Shown here piece after piece: positions 46,766 through 57,184 of a DNA stretch of 64,000 nt. The notes beneath the pieces are model-generated. The model searched no databases. It saw only the letters and a list, made by a program, of their open reading frames with translations, and was not told where the DNA came from. The position numbers were made by a program, and so were the translations under genes. Source of the stretch: Listeria cornellensis FSL F6-0969 (lineage in GTDB: Bacteria > Bacillota > Bacilli > Lactobacillales > Listeriaceae); NCBI RefSeq assembly GCF_000525855.1, contig NZ_AODE01000039.1:27662-91661 (forward strand), read 5' to 3'. Position 1 is the stretch's first letter. The number at the start of each line of letters is the position of its first letter.

Positions 46766-48145
46766 TCACTTTCCTAAACAAAATTGGTTAAATAACTGAT
46801 CGAGCAGTTCACCTTGCACCGACTCACCGATAATTTCCCCGAGTAAATCCCAAGCCCGCGTCATGTCAATCTGAACGATATCCACTGGCATTCCAGCTTC
46901 CACACCATCAATAACCGCCTCAATCGCACTAATCGCCTCATGCAAAAGCGCAATATGACGCGCATTCGAAACATACGTCGCGTCCCCAGCATCAATCTCT
47001 CCCGCGAAAAACAAATCCCGAATCGCGATCTCAAGCTGCGCAAGTCCCGCATCATTCACAAGCGACGTCTCGACCACCGGGTTATCCCCAGCAAGCTCCC
47101 GAACTCGCGCCACATCAATCTTCTGCGCTAAATCCGTCTTATTCAAAACGACCACAAAATTATGCCCCGCGACCGCCTCAAACAACGCCTCATCTTCCAC
47201 ACTTAGCGGCTCATTTTGATTCAACACCAACAAAATAAAATCCGCATCCTGTAGCGCCTTGCGCGACCGCTCCACGCCAATTTTTTCAACAATATCTTCC
47301 GTCTCTCGAATCCCAGCTGTATCAATCAAACGCAGCGGCACCCCACGAACATTCACATACTCCTCGATGATATCACGCGTTGTACCAGCAATATCCGTCA
47401 CAATCGCCTTTTCCTCCTGAATCAACTGGTTCAAAAGCGATGATTTCCCAACGTTTGGCCGACCAATAATCGCCGTCGCCAGTCCCTCACGCAAAATCTT
47501 GCCCTGTTGCGCCGTCAATAACAACTGCTCCACCGAAGCCCGCACCAATTGCGCCTTCTCCACCAACATCCGCTGCGTCATTTCTTCCACATCGTCGTAT
47601 TCCGGATAATCTATGTTCACTTCGACCTGCGCCAAAGCATCTAAAATTTCCTGTCTCAAATTGCGAATCAAGCGCGACAAACTACCATCCATCTGCTGCA
47701 TCGCAACACCCATCGCACGATCCGTTTTTGCCCGAATCAAATCCATCACAGCCTCCGCTTGCGACAAATCAATCCGTCCATTCAAAAAGGCACGTTTCGT
47801 GAATTCACCAGGTTCCGCTAGTTTAGCCCCATTTCGAAGCAATAATTGCAACACCCGATTCACCGAAACAATCCCACCATGCGCATTAATCTCGACCACA
47901 TCTTCCCGAGTAAACGTCCGCGGCGCACGCATCACCGTTGCCATGACCTCCTCGACCGTTTCCTTCGTGCCCGGATCCACAATATGGCCATAATGTATCG
48001 TGTGACTCTCCACTTCGCCAAGCGATTTTTGCGCACAAAAAATGCGATCCGCTATCTGAATCGCCTCATCACCACTCAAACGAATAATAGCAATGGCTCC
48101 CTCGCCCGGCGGTGTTGAGATTGCAGCAATTGTATCAAATTCCAT
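46766..48145 (-). CDS. mnmE: tRNA modification GTPase MnmE (TrmE)
   Basis: GTPase partner of MnmG. The N-terminal folate-binding domain ([20 protein letters not shown]), the G domain ([36 protein letters not shown]) and the C-terminal Cys motif ending FNQFCLGK are all in place. 459 residues, intact. First gene of the mnmE-mnmG-rsmG unit. Upstream lies a DnaA-box cluster. Confidence 0.98.
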   Translation of the reverse strand: MEFDTIAAISTPPGEGAIAIIRLSGDEAIQIADRIFCAQKSLGEVESHTIHYGHIVDPGTKETVEEVMATVMRAPRTFTREDVVEINAHGGIVSVNRVLQLLLRNGAKLAEPGEFTKRAFLNGRIDLSQAEAVMDLIRAKTDRAMGVAMQQMDGSLSRLIRNLRQEILDALAQVEVNIDYPEYDDVEEMTQRMLVEKAQLVRASVEQLLLTAQQGKILREGLATAIIGRPNVGKSSLLNQLIQEEKAIVTDIAGTTRDIIEEYVNVRGVPLRLIDTAGIRETEDIVEKIGVERSRKALQDADFILLVLNQNEPLSVEDEALFEAVAGHNFVVVLNKTDLAQKIDVARVRELAGDNPVVETSLVNDAGLAQLEIAIRDLFFAGEIDAGDATYVSNARHIALLHEAISAIEAVIDGVEAGMPVDIVQIDMTRAWDLLGEIIGESVQGELLDQLFNQFCLGK

Positions 48146-48300
48146 TCTTTACCCTCCAATTCCTAGAAAAACGGCTCACAAAGAAGCCCCGGTTTCCTAA
48201 TCGAATAAATTTTGGCACATGACCTGTGCATATCATCAACATTTGCTCCGCTTTCACCAAAGCTAATAATGATTGGTTTTATATAGTTATCCGAAAAAAG

Positions 48301-48410
48301 TTATCCACATATCCGGATTTTTTAAGATTAAAAAAATATCCTACCCTTTATTTTAACTTATCCACATGTGAATAACAATAGTTTTGGACCAACTTTTGAA
48401 GTTATCCACA
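48301..48410. promoter_or_regulatory. DnaA-box cluster
   Basis: Four matches to TTATNCACA within 110 bp: 48301-48309, 48358-48366, 48367-48375 (inverted, directly abutting the second) and 48402-48410. A weaker TTATCCGAA is at 48287. AT-rich DNA lies between the first two. The cluster is in the gap between mnmE and the exopolysaccharide operon. It could be an origin-linked DnaA titration or regulation site for mnmE; it lacks dnaA/dnaN neighbours, so it is not called oriC. Confidence 0.7.
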
Positions 48411-48428
48411 AGAGATTGATTATCACAC

Positions 48429-48461
48429 CAAAAAAGTACGTTCCTCATTTTTGAACGTACT
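48429..48461 (-). terminator. Terminator of the exopolysaccharide operon
   Basis: Minus strand AGTACGTTC and GAACGTACT form the stem, followed by six T. It lies about 100 bp after the aminotransferase stop. Confidence 0.78.
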
Positions 48462-48558
48462 CACTCTTCTTCTGCAACTTCTTTAGATAGCTACCTACCT
48501 GTGTGATCTTTCATTCGTATCAATATCCAAATATCTTTGTTGTATTGCTTTTTAACAT

Positions 48559-49728
48559 CTATACTACTGCAACGTTCAGTTCTTCACCCAAAACATGGCA
48601 CAATGTTTCACTAACGTATTGGAGTTCCATTTCTGTCAAATTCGAGCCTGAAGGCAAACAAATCCCTTTCTCAAATAACTGTTCGCACACAGCTTGTTGC
48701 CTCGTGTCATGAAAGTAAAAAATGACATCTGCAAACACTGGCTGCAAATGAAGCGGCTTCCACAATAATCGTGTCTCAATGTTCGCAGCTTTCATTTTCG
48801 CCATCACGACATATGGCGACAAGTGCAAATCTTTCACATCCAGTGTTATCGCAGTAAGCCAATGATTGGACATGGTATCCGACAATTTAGGCATCATCGT
48901 AATCCCATCCACATCACCCAAATGACGCTCATAGTACTGATACACATCCTGCCTTGCAGCGACACGTTCTGCTAAAACCTCCATTTGACCGCGACCAATT
49001 CCTGCTGATACATTACTCATGCGGTAATTATAACCAATCTCCTCATGTTGATAATACGGTGCTTGTTCACGTGCCTGTGTAGCTAAAAATACTGCTTTTT
49101 CAATCATCGCTGGATCTTTCGCTACCAGTGCACCGCCACCAGATGTCGTAATAATTTTGTTCCCATTGAAAGAGTAAATACCAAAATCACCGAATGTTCC
49201 TGTCTGCTGTCCCTTATATGTCGATCCAAGCGATTCTGCGGCATCCTCGATAACCGGAACGCCATACTGTTTACAAATAGCTACGATTTCATCCATTTTA
49301 GCGCTTTGACCGTAGAGATGTACCACAATAACTGCTTTAGGTAACTTATTTTGTTCTTTGGCATCCCTCAAAGCCCTTGCCAATGCTTGCGGCGACATAT
49401 TCCACGTTTCCGGTTCCGAATCAATGAATACGATATCAGCTCCTAAATATTTAATGGGGTTAGCGCTCGCAATAAAAGTGAATGAGGCGCAAAATACAGT
49501 GTCACCTACACCAACCTCTAGTAACCGTAAAGCTAAATGAATCGCTGCTGTGCCAGAACTTGTCAAACAGGCAGCATTCGCATTCGTGTACGCCTTTATT
49601 TGTTCCTCCATCGCTGTCACATTTGCTCCAAGTGGGGAAATCCAATTCGTATCAAATGCTTCTTTCACGTATACTTGCTCCCGTCCGCTCATATGCGGCG
49701 TAGATAATAAAATCGGTCTTTGCATCAT
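48559..49728 (-). CDS. DegT/DnrJ/EryC1/StrS aminotransferase (PglE/EpsN-like)
   Basis: PLP-dependent aminotransferase of 389 residues that would convert a UDP-4-keto-6-deoxy sugar to the 4-amino sugar. The PLP Lys is in SFNGNKIITTSGGG, with SSGTAAIHLALRLL and IEDAAESLGSTYKGQ typical of the family. It is the last gene of the operon and pairs with the 4,6-dehydratase at 59902-61302 and the sugar transferase upstream, as in Campylobacter Pgl and Bacillus Eps pathways. The N-acetyltransferase that normally follows (PglD/EpsM) is not in the window. Confidence 0.88.
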   Translation of the reverse strand: MMQRPILLSTPHMSGREQVYVKEAFDTNWISPLGANVTAMEEQIKAYTNANAACLTSSGTAAIHLALRLLEVGVGDTVFCASFTFIASANPIKYLGADIVFIDSEPETWNMSPQALARALRDAKEQNKLPKAVIVVHLYGQSAKMDEIVAICKQYGVPVIEDAAESLGSTYKGQQTGTFGDFGIYSFNGNKIITTSGGGALVAKDPAMIEKAVFLATQAREQAPYYQHEEIGYNYRMSNVSAGIGRGQMEVLAERVAARQDVYQYYERHLGDVDGITMMPKLSDTMSNHWLTAITLDVKDLHLSPYVVMAKMKAANIETRLLWKPLHLQPVFADVIFYFHDTRQQAVCEQLFEKGICLPSGSNLTEMELQYVSETLCHVLGEELNVAVV

Positions 49729-49747
49729 CCTACCTCTTTCTTCATTT

Positions 49748-50347
49748 TTATTCCGTCGTCCCTTGAAAACTTTCTGTTGTCACATGATTTTCTTGGCTAA
49801 TATCCGCTCCACGCATTACTTTCCCAATCGTTTGAAATAATATGGCGCTATCTAATTTCATGGATTGTTGTTCCACATACTGCACATCCATTTCAAACTT
49901 TGCTTCCCAGCTGATTGCGTTTCTTCCATTTACTTGTGCGAGCCCTGTTAGACCTGGTTTAACAGAAAGACGTTTGCGCTGACGCCCATTGTAAAGACTA
50001 GTGTAAGTAACTGGCAACGGTCGTGGTCCAACTAGACTCATATCACCAATCAAAATATTCCACAATTGTGGCAATTCATCAATACTATACTTTCTCATAA
50101 AACGGCCAAATCCTGTAATCCTCATATGATCTGGTAACGGTTTCCCATCCTTATAAAAACTCTGACGCATTGATTTCAACTTATAGATTCTAAAACAACG
50201 TGCTTGCTTCCCAGCGCGTATACTTATATAGAAAGGCATTTCACGATACAAAATAAAAAATAGACTCGCGCAAAGAATAATTGGAATCAGGGCAACCAGT
50301 CCAATACTTATCGCAAAAAGAATATCTATCCAACGTTTCATGGTCAT
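49748..50347 (-). CDS. Initiating sugar-phosphate transferase (PglC/EpsL-like)
   Basis: Monotopic phosphoglycosyl transferase of 199 residues that loads the first sugar-1-phosphate on undecaprenyl phosphate. The N-terminal re-entrant helix (DILFAISIGLVALIPIILCA), the catalytic segment YSIDELPQLWNILIGDMSLV and GPRPLPV are present; the Asp-Glu pair is in IDELPQL. It overlaps the previous gene by ATGA. Likely sugar is a diamino or amino-deoxy sugar made by the operon. Confidence 0.9.
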   Translation of the reverse strand: MTMKRWIDILFAISIGLVALIPIILCASLFFILYREMPFYISIRAGKQARCFRIYKLKSMRQSFYKDGKPLPDHMRITGFGRFMRKYSIDELPQLWNILIGDMSLVGPRPLPVTYTSLYNGRQRKRLSVKPGLTGLAQVNGRNAISWEAKFEMDVQYVEQQSMKLDSAILFQTIGKVMRGADISQENHVTTESFQGTTE

Positions 50348-51526
50348 TTCTTCCTCTCTAGTATTTGTTCCAGTAAGCAGGACGCCCTGCCTGCAAGTAA
50401 CTGAACATCATAACGTTCACTCAATCGCTTGCTAGCTAACCGTGAATTTTTATAGCTTTGTTCATCCCTCACCATATTCTGCAAAAACTGACAGTAGCCA
50501 ACCCTATCATGATACAAAAAACCACGACCAGCCCCACTATCCTGCAAAATAGTATGCTGCCATCCCTGATAATTAAGTACGACTGGCAAACCAACCGCGA
50601 GAAAATCAAAAAATTTGTTGGCACTATTATCCCAAAGTATTCGCTCATTTTTCACGCTCATCGCGCCCATATCACACTGCTTCATCAAACTAAAAAGATT
50701 TTCTTTTGGCATATTACCTATAATTTTCACATTCTCTAATTGCAATGTCTCCACTTGCTGTTCTAAAGCTGCTTTCTCTGAACCTTCACCAATTAGCAGG
50801 AACCCAATAGATGCAAAAGCTTTCATATCCGAAGCCACTGTCAGTAAATGCTGCAAACCATTTACTTCTCCCATTGTTCCTGGATGCACAATGACAAAAC
50901 GATTTTTCATCCATTGTTGCAATGCTTCATCCTCAGGGGGACGCGCTTCAATAGCAGCCACCCACTCACTGTTTGCCATATTTTCAATAACAGTTATTTT
51001 TTCTGCCCCAATCCCTTTGGAAACAATCCTCGCCTTCATCGCTGGTGACAAGGCGATAATCTCGCTAGCTCCGTTATAAATCATTTTTTCAATGAGGGTG
51101 AGCGCTCGTATCAATAGCGGATTAGTGATATATCCCAATTTCACAGGCACATCCGGCCAGACATCTCGTACTTCAAATACAAAAGGGATGCGCTTGACTT
51201 TACTAAGCAGTAGACCTACCAATCCTACGGTGAGAGGAGTTGATGTGGCGTAAATAATGTCTATCTTTTTTCGCGTCAAACCTTTCCAAAAACTACCTAA
51301 CATAAAATGACCAAAAGCTAAAATACGACGCCCTTTACTCATTTTTTGACTATAATTCGTCGCTGTAGAAAGAACTTGCACGCCCTCTTCCGTTTGTTCG
51401 CTTTTACCAGTCCCTGTAATCAAGGTAACGTGATGTCCTCGTCGCAAGAAGTATTTAGAAAGCTCGTAGGATCGTGTCGCCCCAGTTTTTTTTCTGAAAG
51501 TGTTGATGTAAGTATAAGATTTTCAA
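50344..51526 (-). CDS. GT4 glycosyltransferase (frameshift near N-terminus)
   Basis: About 393 residues. TTG 51526, with GGAGGAG upstream, opens MKILYLHQHFQKK; a run of eight T at 51486-51493 breaks phase. With seven it continues TGATRSYELSKYFLRRGHHV, the classic GT4 opening, and joins the frame open from 51447. The C-terminal nucleotide-sugar site shows VIVHPGTMGEVNGLQHLL and KFFDFLAVGLPVVLNYQG. It adds one sugar to the lipid-linked repeat unit on the cytoplasmic face. The donor is unknown. Confidence 0.88.
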
Positions 51527-51529
51527 AAC

Positions 51530-52657
51530 TTATTTCTCCTCCCATATCGATTGGTATAACTGTATTAGCCGTCGTTCTTGTGTTGACCAGTTAAACATGG
51601 TTTGATGGTGAATGTAGCCATTATCCCCTAAACATTTCTGTCTTTCTGGATTATCCAATAACCGTTGAATCTGTTTGGTAATTTCCTCTGGCTTTTGAGC
51701 ATCTACGACAATGCCACTAGCTGTTTTCTTTACTAGCTCCCTATAGACTTCAAAATCAGATAAGATATAAGGCAACGAAACCGACATATATTCAAATATT
51801 TTTGTTGGTAACGAGCGCAAATAATTGTCTACAGGATGGAGTAGCGCTAGGCCGATATGCGATTTAACATAGTAACTCATCAGCTCGCTTAAATCCAACC
51901 TCCCCACAAGCCTAACCTCTTGTTCCAAATCATACTTCCTCTGAAAATTCGTTGCATAGGTTTCCAGCCTCGTAGGTACTTGTCCAATAATCAAGAGTTG
52001 AAATGTGTATCCTGCCTTTTTTAACAAACGTGCCACCTCCAACATTTCTTTAAATCCACGAATTTCATGAATCGCACCTGCGTAAATCAATGTCGGTATC
52101 TCATATTTCTCAGCAGATACAGGCTGTTGCAAAAAAGGATAGTTATAAATATCGACTTGCGCTGTTGAAACATCTCTATAATTTTCTTTATAGTAAGCTT
52201 CTGCAAAAACGATAGCGCTGACTTTCTGAAGCATTCTCTTTTCCAAATATGTCGCGAGGTGGAGGAATGGTTTAGCAATTGGATACCTCGCGATTTTTTT
52301 CGATTTTAGCACCGCTGGAAAATCTTCATGCATGTCAAAAATAACTTGTTTTTTGTAGAAAATTTGAAGTATATAACCAAGCGGTAATAATTCGGGGTCA
52401 TGTAGATGGATTATACTAGCTGATGATTTTCGAGCGATGTGAAAAAACGTCCACCACGTTTGGAATCGTTTCTGCTTGCTTGTTTTAGATAAGGTTTTCA
52501 CCGTTAAGTTTGGGATTTCATGGTGATACGCTCGATTGCTTTCCATCGCGTAAAGCGTCACTTCGTAACCAGCATTCGCCAAACTAATAGCTTCTCGGTG
52601 AAAAATACGTGTATCATTCCACGGATGGACAGAGCTCATGATTAATACTTGTTTCAA
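51530..52657 (-). CDS. GT4 glycosyltransferase
   Basis: A GT-B glycosyltransferase of 375 residues. The N-terminal half has SSVHPWNDTRIFHREAISLA and IIHLHDPELLPLGYIL, the C-terminal half LIYAGAIHEIRGFKEMLEVA and PTKIFEYMSVSLPYILSDF with the EX7E-type region. Intact. It overlaps the flippase gene by four bases. Confidence 0.88.
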   Translation of the reverse strand: MKQVLIMSSVHPWNDTRIFHREAISLANAGYEVTLYAMESNRAYHHEIPNLTVKTLSKTSKQKRFQTWWTFFHIARKSSASIIHLHDPELLPLGYILQIFYKKQVIFDMHEDFPAVLKSKKIARYPIAKPFLHLATYLEKRMLQKVSAIVFAEAYYKENYRDVSTAQVDIYNYPFLQQPVSAEKYEIPTLIYAGAIHEIRGFKEMLEVARLLKKAGYTFQLLIIGQVPTRLETYATNFQRKYDLEQEVRLVGRLDLSELMSYYVKSHIGLALLHPVDNYLRSLPTKIFEYMSVSLPYILSDFEVYRELVKKTASGIVVDAQKPEEITKQIQRLLDNPERQKCLGDNGYIHHQTMFNWSTQERRLIQLYQSIWEEK

Positions 52658-54114
52658 CTTTCGGACACTCCTTTATTTTTCAATTGTCGCAGGATGCTTC
52701 GTTGTGTGATGCACACCAGTAAGCCGTAAACTATGATGCCAACTACTACTAGAATAAAGAATGCAGCGCTAGATTCCATACGCCATTGCATACGCAGGAA
52801 ATAAAGAACAATCCCCATCACGACTGCATTCACGAGCGTCATAATATGTTGCTTCAGTAAGGTATGTTTTGGGTCTATTTTTCCCACTCGCTTTTCTAAT
52901 AATCGATAGACAACTAATCCAGATACAATGTTCATCACGCTTGGAATCAGAATCACCGCATAAATACCAAAGAACGGCGTCAATACTAGCAGCAATATAA
53001 TATTGATACCTATTGTCACAAGGGAAATACGAGAAGGTGTTCGGGTATCTTCCAAGCAAAAATAGACACGATAAACAAAATCCCGCAAAACCAAACCTGG
53101 CAATCCGATACTAATTATCGTCATAAAAAAAGTCACTTGTGCGGTATCCGCAGCCGTAAAAGCTCCTCTTTGGAATAATAGGGCTGTAAGTAAATCACCA
53201 ACAATAATCATCCCCACAACAAGCGGAATAACGAGCATATTGGTCACTGTCACATAGTTGATAAAGAGCTGCTTTCCTATCTTGATTTGCTTATTAAAAG
53301 CGCGAGACATCGTTGGGTAAACAAGCGTCAATATATTAACTATAATAACCGCTTGAATAATACTCACTATCTGATTGGCATAACCTAATGTTGCTACATA
53401 GCCTTGTCCTAAAAAGCCGGCCAAAGTTATCGAAAAAATTAACGAAATCTGAAACACAATCGAGTTAAAAACCACTGGTCCTGTTTGACGCATCAGTTTC
53501 CGAAAAGCAGTATTCTTCCATTGCAATTGAAAGCGAAAAGAAACACCTTTATTTTTGATAATGAGTAAGATACATTCCAATAAAAAGGAAGCAGTTAAGA
53601 AAATGCTGACACCGATAATCGAAGGATCAGACGCCATGACAACGTAAGCAGCACTGAAAATCGTACTGCATAATATCGCTACTTTTGGCGTGACAAAATC
53701 ATTACCCACTTGTAGGAATGCCGTTAAAATAGCGGTTAATACACGAAAAATCTGTGCGATACTCAAAATCATAATGATTAAGAGTGCCCACTGCATCGTC
53801 TCAGATAATGGTACATCACTGTGTAAAAGAAACAGTGTCCCCCCTGCACCAAACAGGACAAGCAACGAGATACTTAACAAAAGAGTACTAATGTAGGTAT
53901 TCAGCGCGCTTTGTATGACTAACTCATTTGTCCTTCTCGTTAAAAATGGTATCAGAACCACAGTGATGGCCGGTATTGCTAAATTGGTAATAGATACAGT
54001 GTAGGCATTCGCCAAATTATAAGCATCCACCTCAGTACTGACGCCAAAACCTTTCGCAATGAATATATTTTTTACTAGTCCGACAAATTGAATCGATATG
54101 GTGAGCAATGTCAT
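52654..54114 (-). CDS. Polysaccharide flippase, MurJ/MviN-like (Wzx role)
   Basis: A 486-residue membrane protein with about 13-14 helices, of the MOP flippase superfamily, closer to MurJ (VKNIFIAKGFGVSTEVDAYN, AFLQVGNDFVTPKVAIL, PLVVGMIIVGDLLTALLFQR, RVYFCLEDTRTPS) than to typical Wzx. In this operon it should flip the lipid-linked repeat unit. The first helix looks short from ATG 54114; the frame stays open upstream to a possible non-standard ATT or ATA start near 54150, so the true start may be longer. Confidence 0.85.
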   Translation of the reverse strand: MTLLTISIQFVGLVKNIFIAKGFGVSTEVDAYNLANAYTVSITNLAIPAITVVLIPFLTRRTNELVIQSALNTYISTLLLSISLLVLFGAGGTLFLLHSDVPLSETMQWALLIIMILSIAQIFRVLTAILTAFLQVGNDFVTPKVAILCSTIFSAAYVVMASDPSIIGVSIFLTASFLLECILLIIKNKGVSFRFQLQWKNTAFRKLMRQTGPVVFNSIVFQISLIFSITLAGFLGQGYVATLGYANQIVSIIQAVIIVNILTLVYPTMSRAFNKQIKIGKQLFINYVTVTNMLVIPLVVGMIIVGDLLTALLFQRGAFTAADTAQVTFFMTIISIGLPGLVLRDFVYRVYFCLEDTRTPSRISLVTIGINIILLLVLTPFFGIYAVILIPSVMNIVSGLVVYRLLEKRVGKIDPKHTLLKQHIMTLVNAVVMGIVLYFLRMQWRMESSAAFFILVVVGIIVYGLLVCITQRSILRQLKNKGVSES

Positions 54115-54167
54115 CCACAGGAAAGACGTTATTAGTTTGTTATGAATTAGAATACACCTACTTTATT

Positions 54168-55337
54168 TCATAGTAATCGCCGTAATTGTTCCTCATAAAA
54201 ATCAGTTGTTTTTTGCGCAATTTCTTGCCATGAAAAATTTTGTTGTACGGAATGCAAAGCCGCATGTCCCATCCCTAGACGAATAGTATCATCTTCTAAT
54301 ATACTTAAAACACCTGTCGCAATGGCTGTTTCTGACTTAGCAGGAATGAGTACCCCAGTTTCATTTTGCTTAATAATTTCTGGAATGCCACCAACTTCGG
54401 TACCCACCAACGCCTTTCCACATGCCATTGCTTCTAAACCTGCGATACTCGTCGCTTCCATCAGTGAAGGGAGTACGACCAGATCCGCCGCATTAAAATA
54501 GTAAGGCATCTCTGGATTCGCAACACCTGTTACAAGACTTACTTTGTCATCCCAGCCGTTCTCCTTCACGAAATCACGAATTATTTGTTCCTGGCTCCCG
54601 CTCCCTACCATCAAAATTCGAATATCCTCATTTTGTGTGAGCATCATTGAAATAGCTTTCACGAAATACAAGACACCATTTTTCTCTTCTAATCGTCTAG
54701 CAATCATCACAACTTTATTCTCGTTTTTATAACCTAGCCTCGCGCGCATTGTTTCTCGCTTATCCTGGTCTGGGTAAAACTTCGTCGTGTCTACCCCATT
54801 GGAAATCGTCAGCGCTTGTTTCATGGGAAAAACAGTAGCAATTTTTGTCGTTAACTCGGTACTTGGTGCAATCACACCATCCATATGCCCCAATAAAAAT
54901 CGGAACCTAGCAAATCGCTGTTCTTCATACCAGTGAAGGAAAGTGGAAGAGTGATTCGTAAATATTTTCACGCCGTCAAACGGAATCTTGGTAATCATCG
55001 AATCTGCAATTAGCTTATGCCAATGAATGACTTGGTAATTATCTTTGGCTAGCAACTCTTTGATTTTTTTACGACCTCTGTACATAAATTGCAAGGCTCG
55101 AATTTTCCGTTTTTCACTGACTCGCACGCGTATTACTCGAATCGTATCAACCATCTCTTCTTCTGGTAATGCACCGCTAGGATCGTATACTTTCGTAAGC
55201 AAGACCACGTTATGGCCGAGTTTACTAATAGCCTTGCTAATTTCTAGCACGTGTGCCGCAATACCACCAACTTGTGGATAAAAATCATCAGAGACCATCA
55301 ATACATTTAATTTTCTAGGCATGCTAGTTTCTGTCAT
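54168..55337 (-). CDS. GT4 glycosyltransferase
   Basis: A GT-B enzyme of 389 residues with NVLMVSDDFYPQVGGIAAHV at the N-terminus, VIAPSTELTTKIATVF in the middle and the nucleotide-sugar site VVLPSLMEATSIAGLEAMAC with AKSET downstream. Intact. The start overlaps the stop of the lipoprotein gene before it. Confidence 0.9.
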   Translation of the reverse strand: MTETSMPRKLNVLMVSDDFYPQVGGIAAHVLEISKAISKLGHNVVLLTKVYDPSGALPEEEMVDTIRVIRVRVSEKRKIRALQFMYRGRKKIKELLAKDNYQVIHWHKLIADSMITKIPFDGVKIFTNHSSTFLHWYEEQRFARFRFLLGHMDGVIAPSTELTTKIATVFPMKQALTISNGVDTTKFYPDQDKRETMRARLGYKNENKVVMIARRLEEKNGVLYFVKAISMMLTQNEDIRILMVGSGSQEQIIRDFVKENGWDDKVSLVTGVANPEMPYYFNAADLVVLPSLMEATSIAGLEAMACGKALVGTEVGGIPEIIKQNETGVLIPAKSETAIATGVLSILEDDTIRLGMGHAALHSVQQNFSWQEIAQKTTDFYEEQLRRLL

Positions 55338-55818
55338 CTACTTCTCCACCTTCCATTCATAGAACGCACTTCTGACTTGATCGTCATAGATTACTTTCTC
55401 AATCACACGTTCTTTAGGAATCGCAAAATAGACAGTCCCTTTTATCTCTTTACTACCTGGTATCAATTGCCCTAATTCACCTTCGACCGCATAGTTAGTA
55501 TGGTATTTTCCACTAGAATCCAATACACGAAAAGTACTCGCGGCAATCGGAATAATGTACTCTGTCGTATTTTTCGCTGTCACTTCTAATTTCACCAATT
55601 TATTTCCCCCAAGCTTATCGCCCTTAGGAATATCTTTTTCAGCATTTTTTTATTGCTCCTACTGTCATATCCAAACTTGATACATTCACCTTATTATCCT
55701 TTGGAAAAAGAGCTTGTGTTTGCCGTGTCTCTTTTGGTATGGTTACATCTTCATTCGTACATGCTGTTATAAAAATTACTGACAGGAGTAGTAGCAGTAT
55801 CGGTTTAAATCGTTTCAT
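55338..55818 (-). CDS. DUF4352-like lipoprotein 1 (frameshifted)
   Basis: About 160 residues. ATG 55818 after GGAGACG opens a lipoprotein signal (MKRFKPILLLLLSVIFITAC). A run of seven T at 55645-55651 breaks phase; with six it continues KKAEKDIPKGDKLGGNKLVK into the frame from 55598, an immunoglobulin-like DUF4352 beta-sandwich (LVKLEVTAKNTTEYIIPIAA). It overlaps the Wzy gene end. A second such lipoprotein, at 61350-61806, heads the operon. They may bind the polymer or the export machinery. Confidence 0.75.
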
Positions 55819-57168
55819 CTTTCGTCTCCATTCGTTTATCATATTGATTGAGTATGGCTAAAACAATTCCAAAACTAATCCAGATATAACTTTTTTCAAG
55901 TGTTGTACTAGACGCAAACGTGATAAATGGGAAAGCAAGTGTTATCAATAGCGGAATGAGATATTTCACTTTTTTTTTCTTTACTTTCTAACCAGTAACG
56001 CCAACTGCGATAGAAAAGGTAGAACAAAAAAGCCAATAAAAAGAGTAGCGATAGTAAGCCATAATTCGCTAGTACTTCCAAAAGAAAGTTATGCACAGAT
56101 ACAGCACCATCATTATTTTGTTCCTCTGCTGGAAAATATTTTGCTAACTCTATTTGAACATTCCCTGGACCAACACCCATAAAATATCTTTCTTTTGCGG
56201 TTTGCCAAGTGTAATTCGTAATATCTAATCGTAAATCTGTGGAATTCGTTTTATCGGTATAGGTTTGATTCACTTGATTGATGGTATCTTGCATACCTGG
56301 TAACTGTAATGCAAACGGGATACATAGCAGCGCTAGTGTCCCCCATCGCCACGAATAGCGGAATAAAAGCAGAAACAGTATGACAAGGATTAGGATGAAG
56401 GCAATACGCGATTGAGTTTCAATGATAATATACACAGCCCCTATAACCAGTAACGATTTGTATAAGCTACCAATGATAGTTCTACTTTGCATATAGACCA
56501 GTGTGATCGGCAAAAATAGAGCTAGAAAAGAAGCCAAATCGTTTGGATTGAAAAATATTCCACTTGGCAAAAACTGTGCATTCCCAATGACATCTGTTAA
56601 TCCCGACTTACTTAAATGTAGCCCCGTGTTGATTTCATATAATCCAATACCAATATTGACTGCCATAACACCGCTAGTAATCGTAACAAGCCATTCTATC
56701 TTCTTATCCGCTTTCAAGTAATAAATGGCTGTGAACAGGAGGTAAATCGCCTCTATCATAAAGTACACATTTCGAAACGCAATCCCCTGATACTCGGTCC
56801 AAATGATAGTGATAAGTGCGGAAGCTAACCAGCCAACAAGAAAAAGAAGCATTGTCCTTGTTCTTTTGCTCATCCAAGACCAGTCATCCCATGTGAGTAG
56901 AAATAGCGTGATTTGAACAGGTAGTAATAGTCGATAGAGAAACAAGCTTTCTAAACCCGGAATCGAAAGAATCGATCCAAAAAAAAGAGGCAATAGCCAA
57001 CATAAACCATGTCAATTCTGCGAGTTGCTTCAATGTGAAAAAGCAACTAAAAACAAGGATTCCTATAAGAAGCGGTACTATCAACATTATTGAATAGAAG
57101 AAACTCAGCACCAGCGTCATTAGGAAGCCAAGCACAAAAATCATTTTTAAGATAAGTGTTCTATCCAA
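55805..57168 (-). CDS. O-antigen polymerase/ligase-like Wzy (two frameshifts)
   Basis: Membrane polymerase of about 454 residues. TTG 57168, six bases after GGAGAAGA, opens LDRTLILKMIFVLGFLMTLV. The frame breaks in a run of eight A at 56979-56986, then again in a run of nine T at 55970-55978; corrected, it ends VKYLIPLLITLAFPFITFAS and stops at 55805. Ten to twelve helices and a large loop (TNYTWQTAKERYFMGVGPGN; VSVHNFLLEVLANYGLLSLL) match the Wzy/WaaL family (His in SVHNF). It would join repeat units outside the membrane. Confidence 0.82.
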
Positions 57169-57184
57169 CTCACATCTTCTCCAA

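Noticed and set aside
48146..48558. Replication origin (oriC)
   Set aside because: DnaA boxes are present but no dnaA, dnaN or rpmH gene flanks them, and I see no clear unwinding element.
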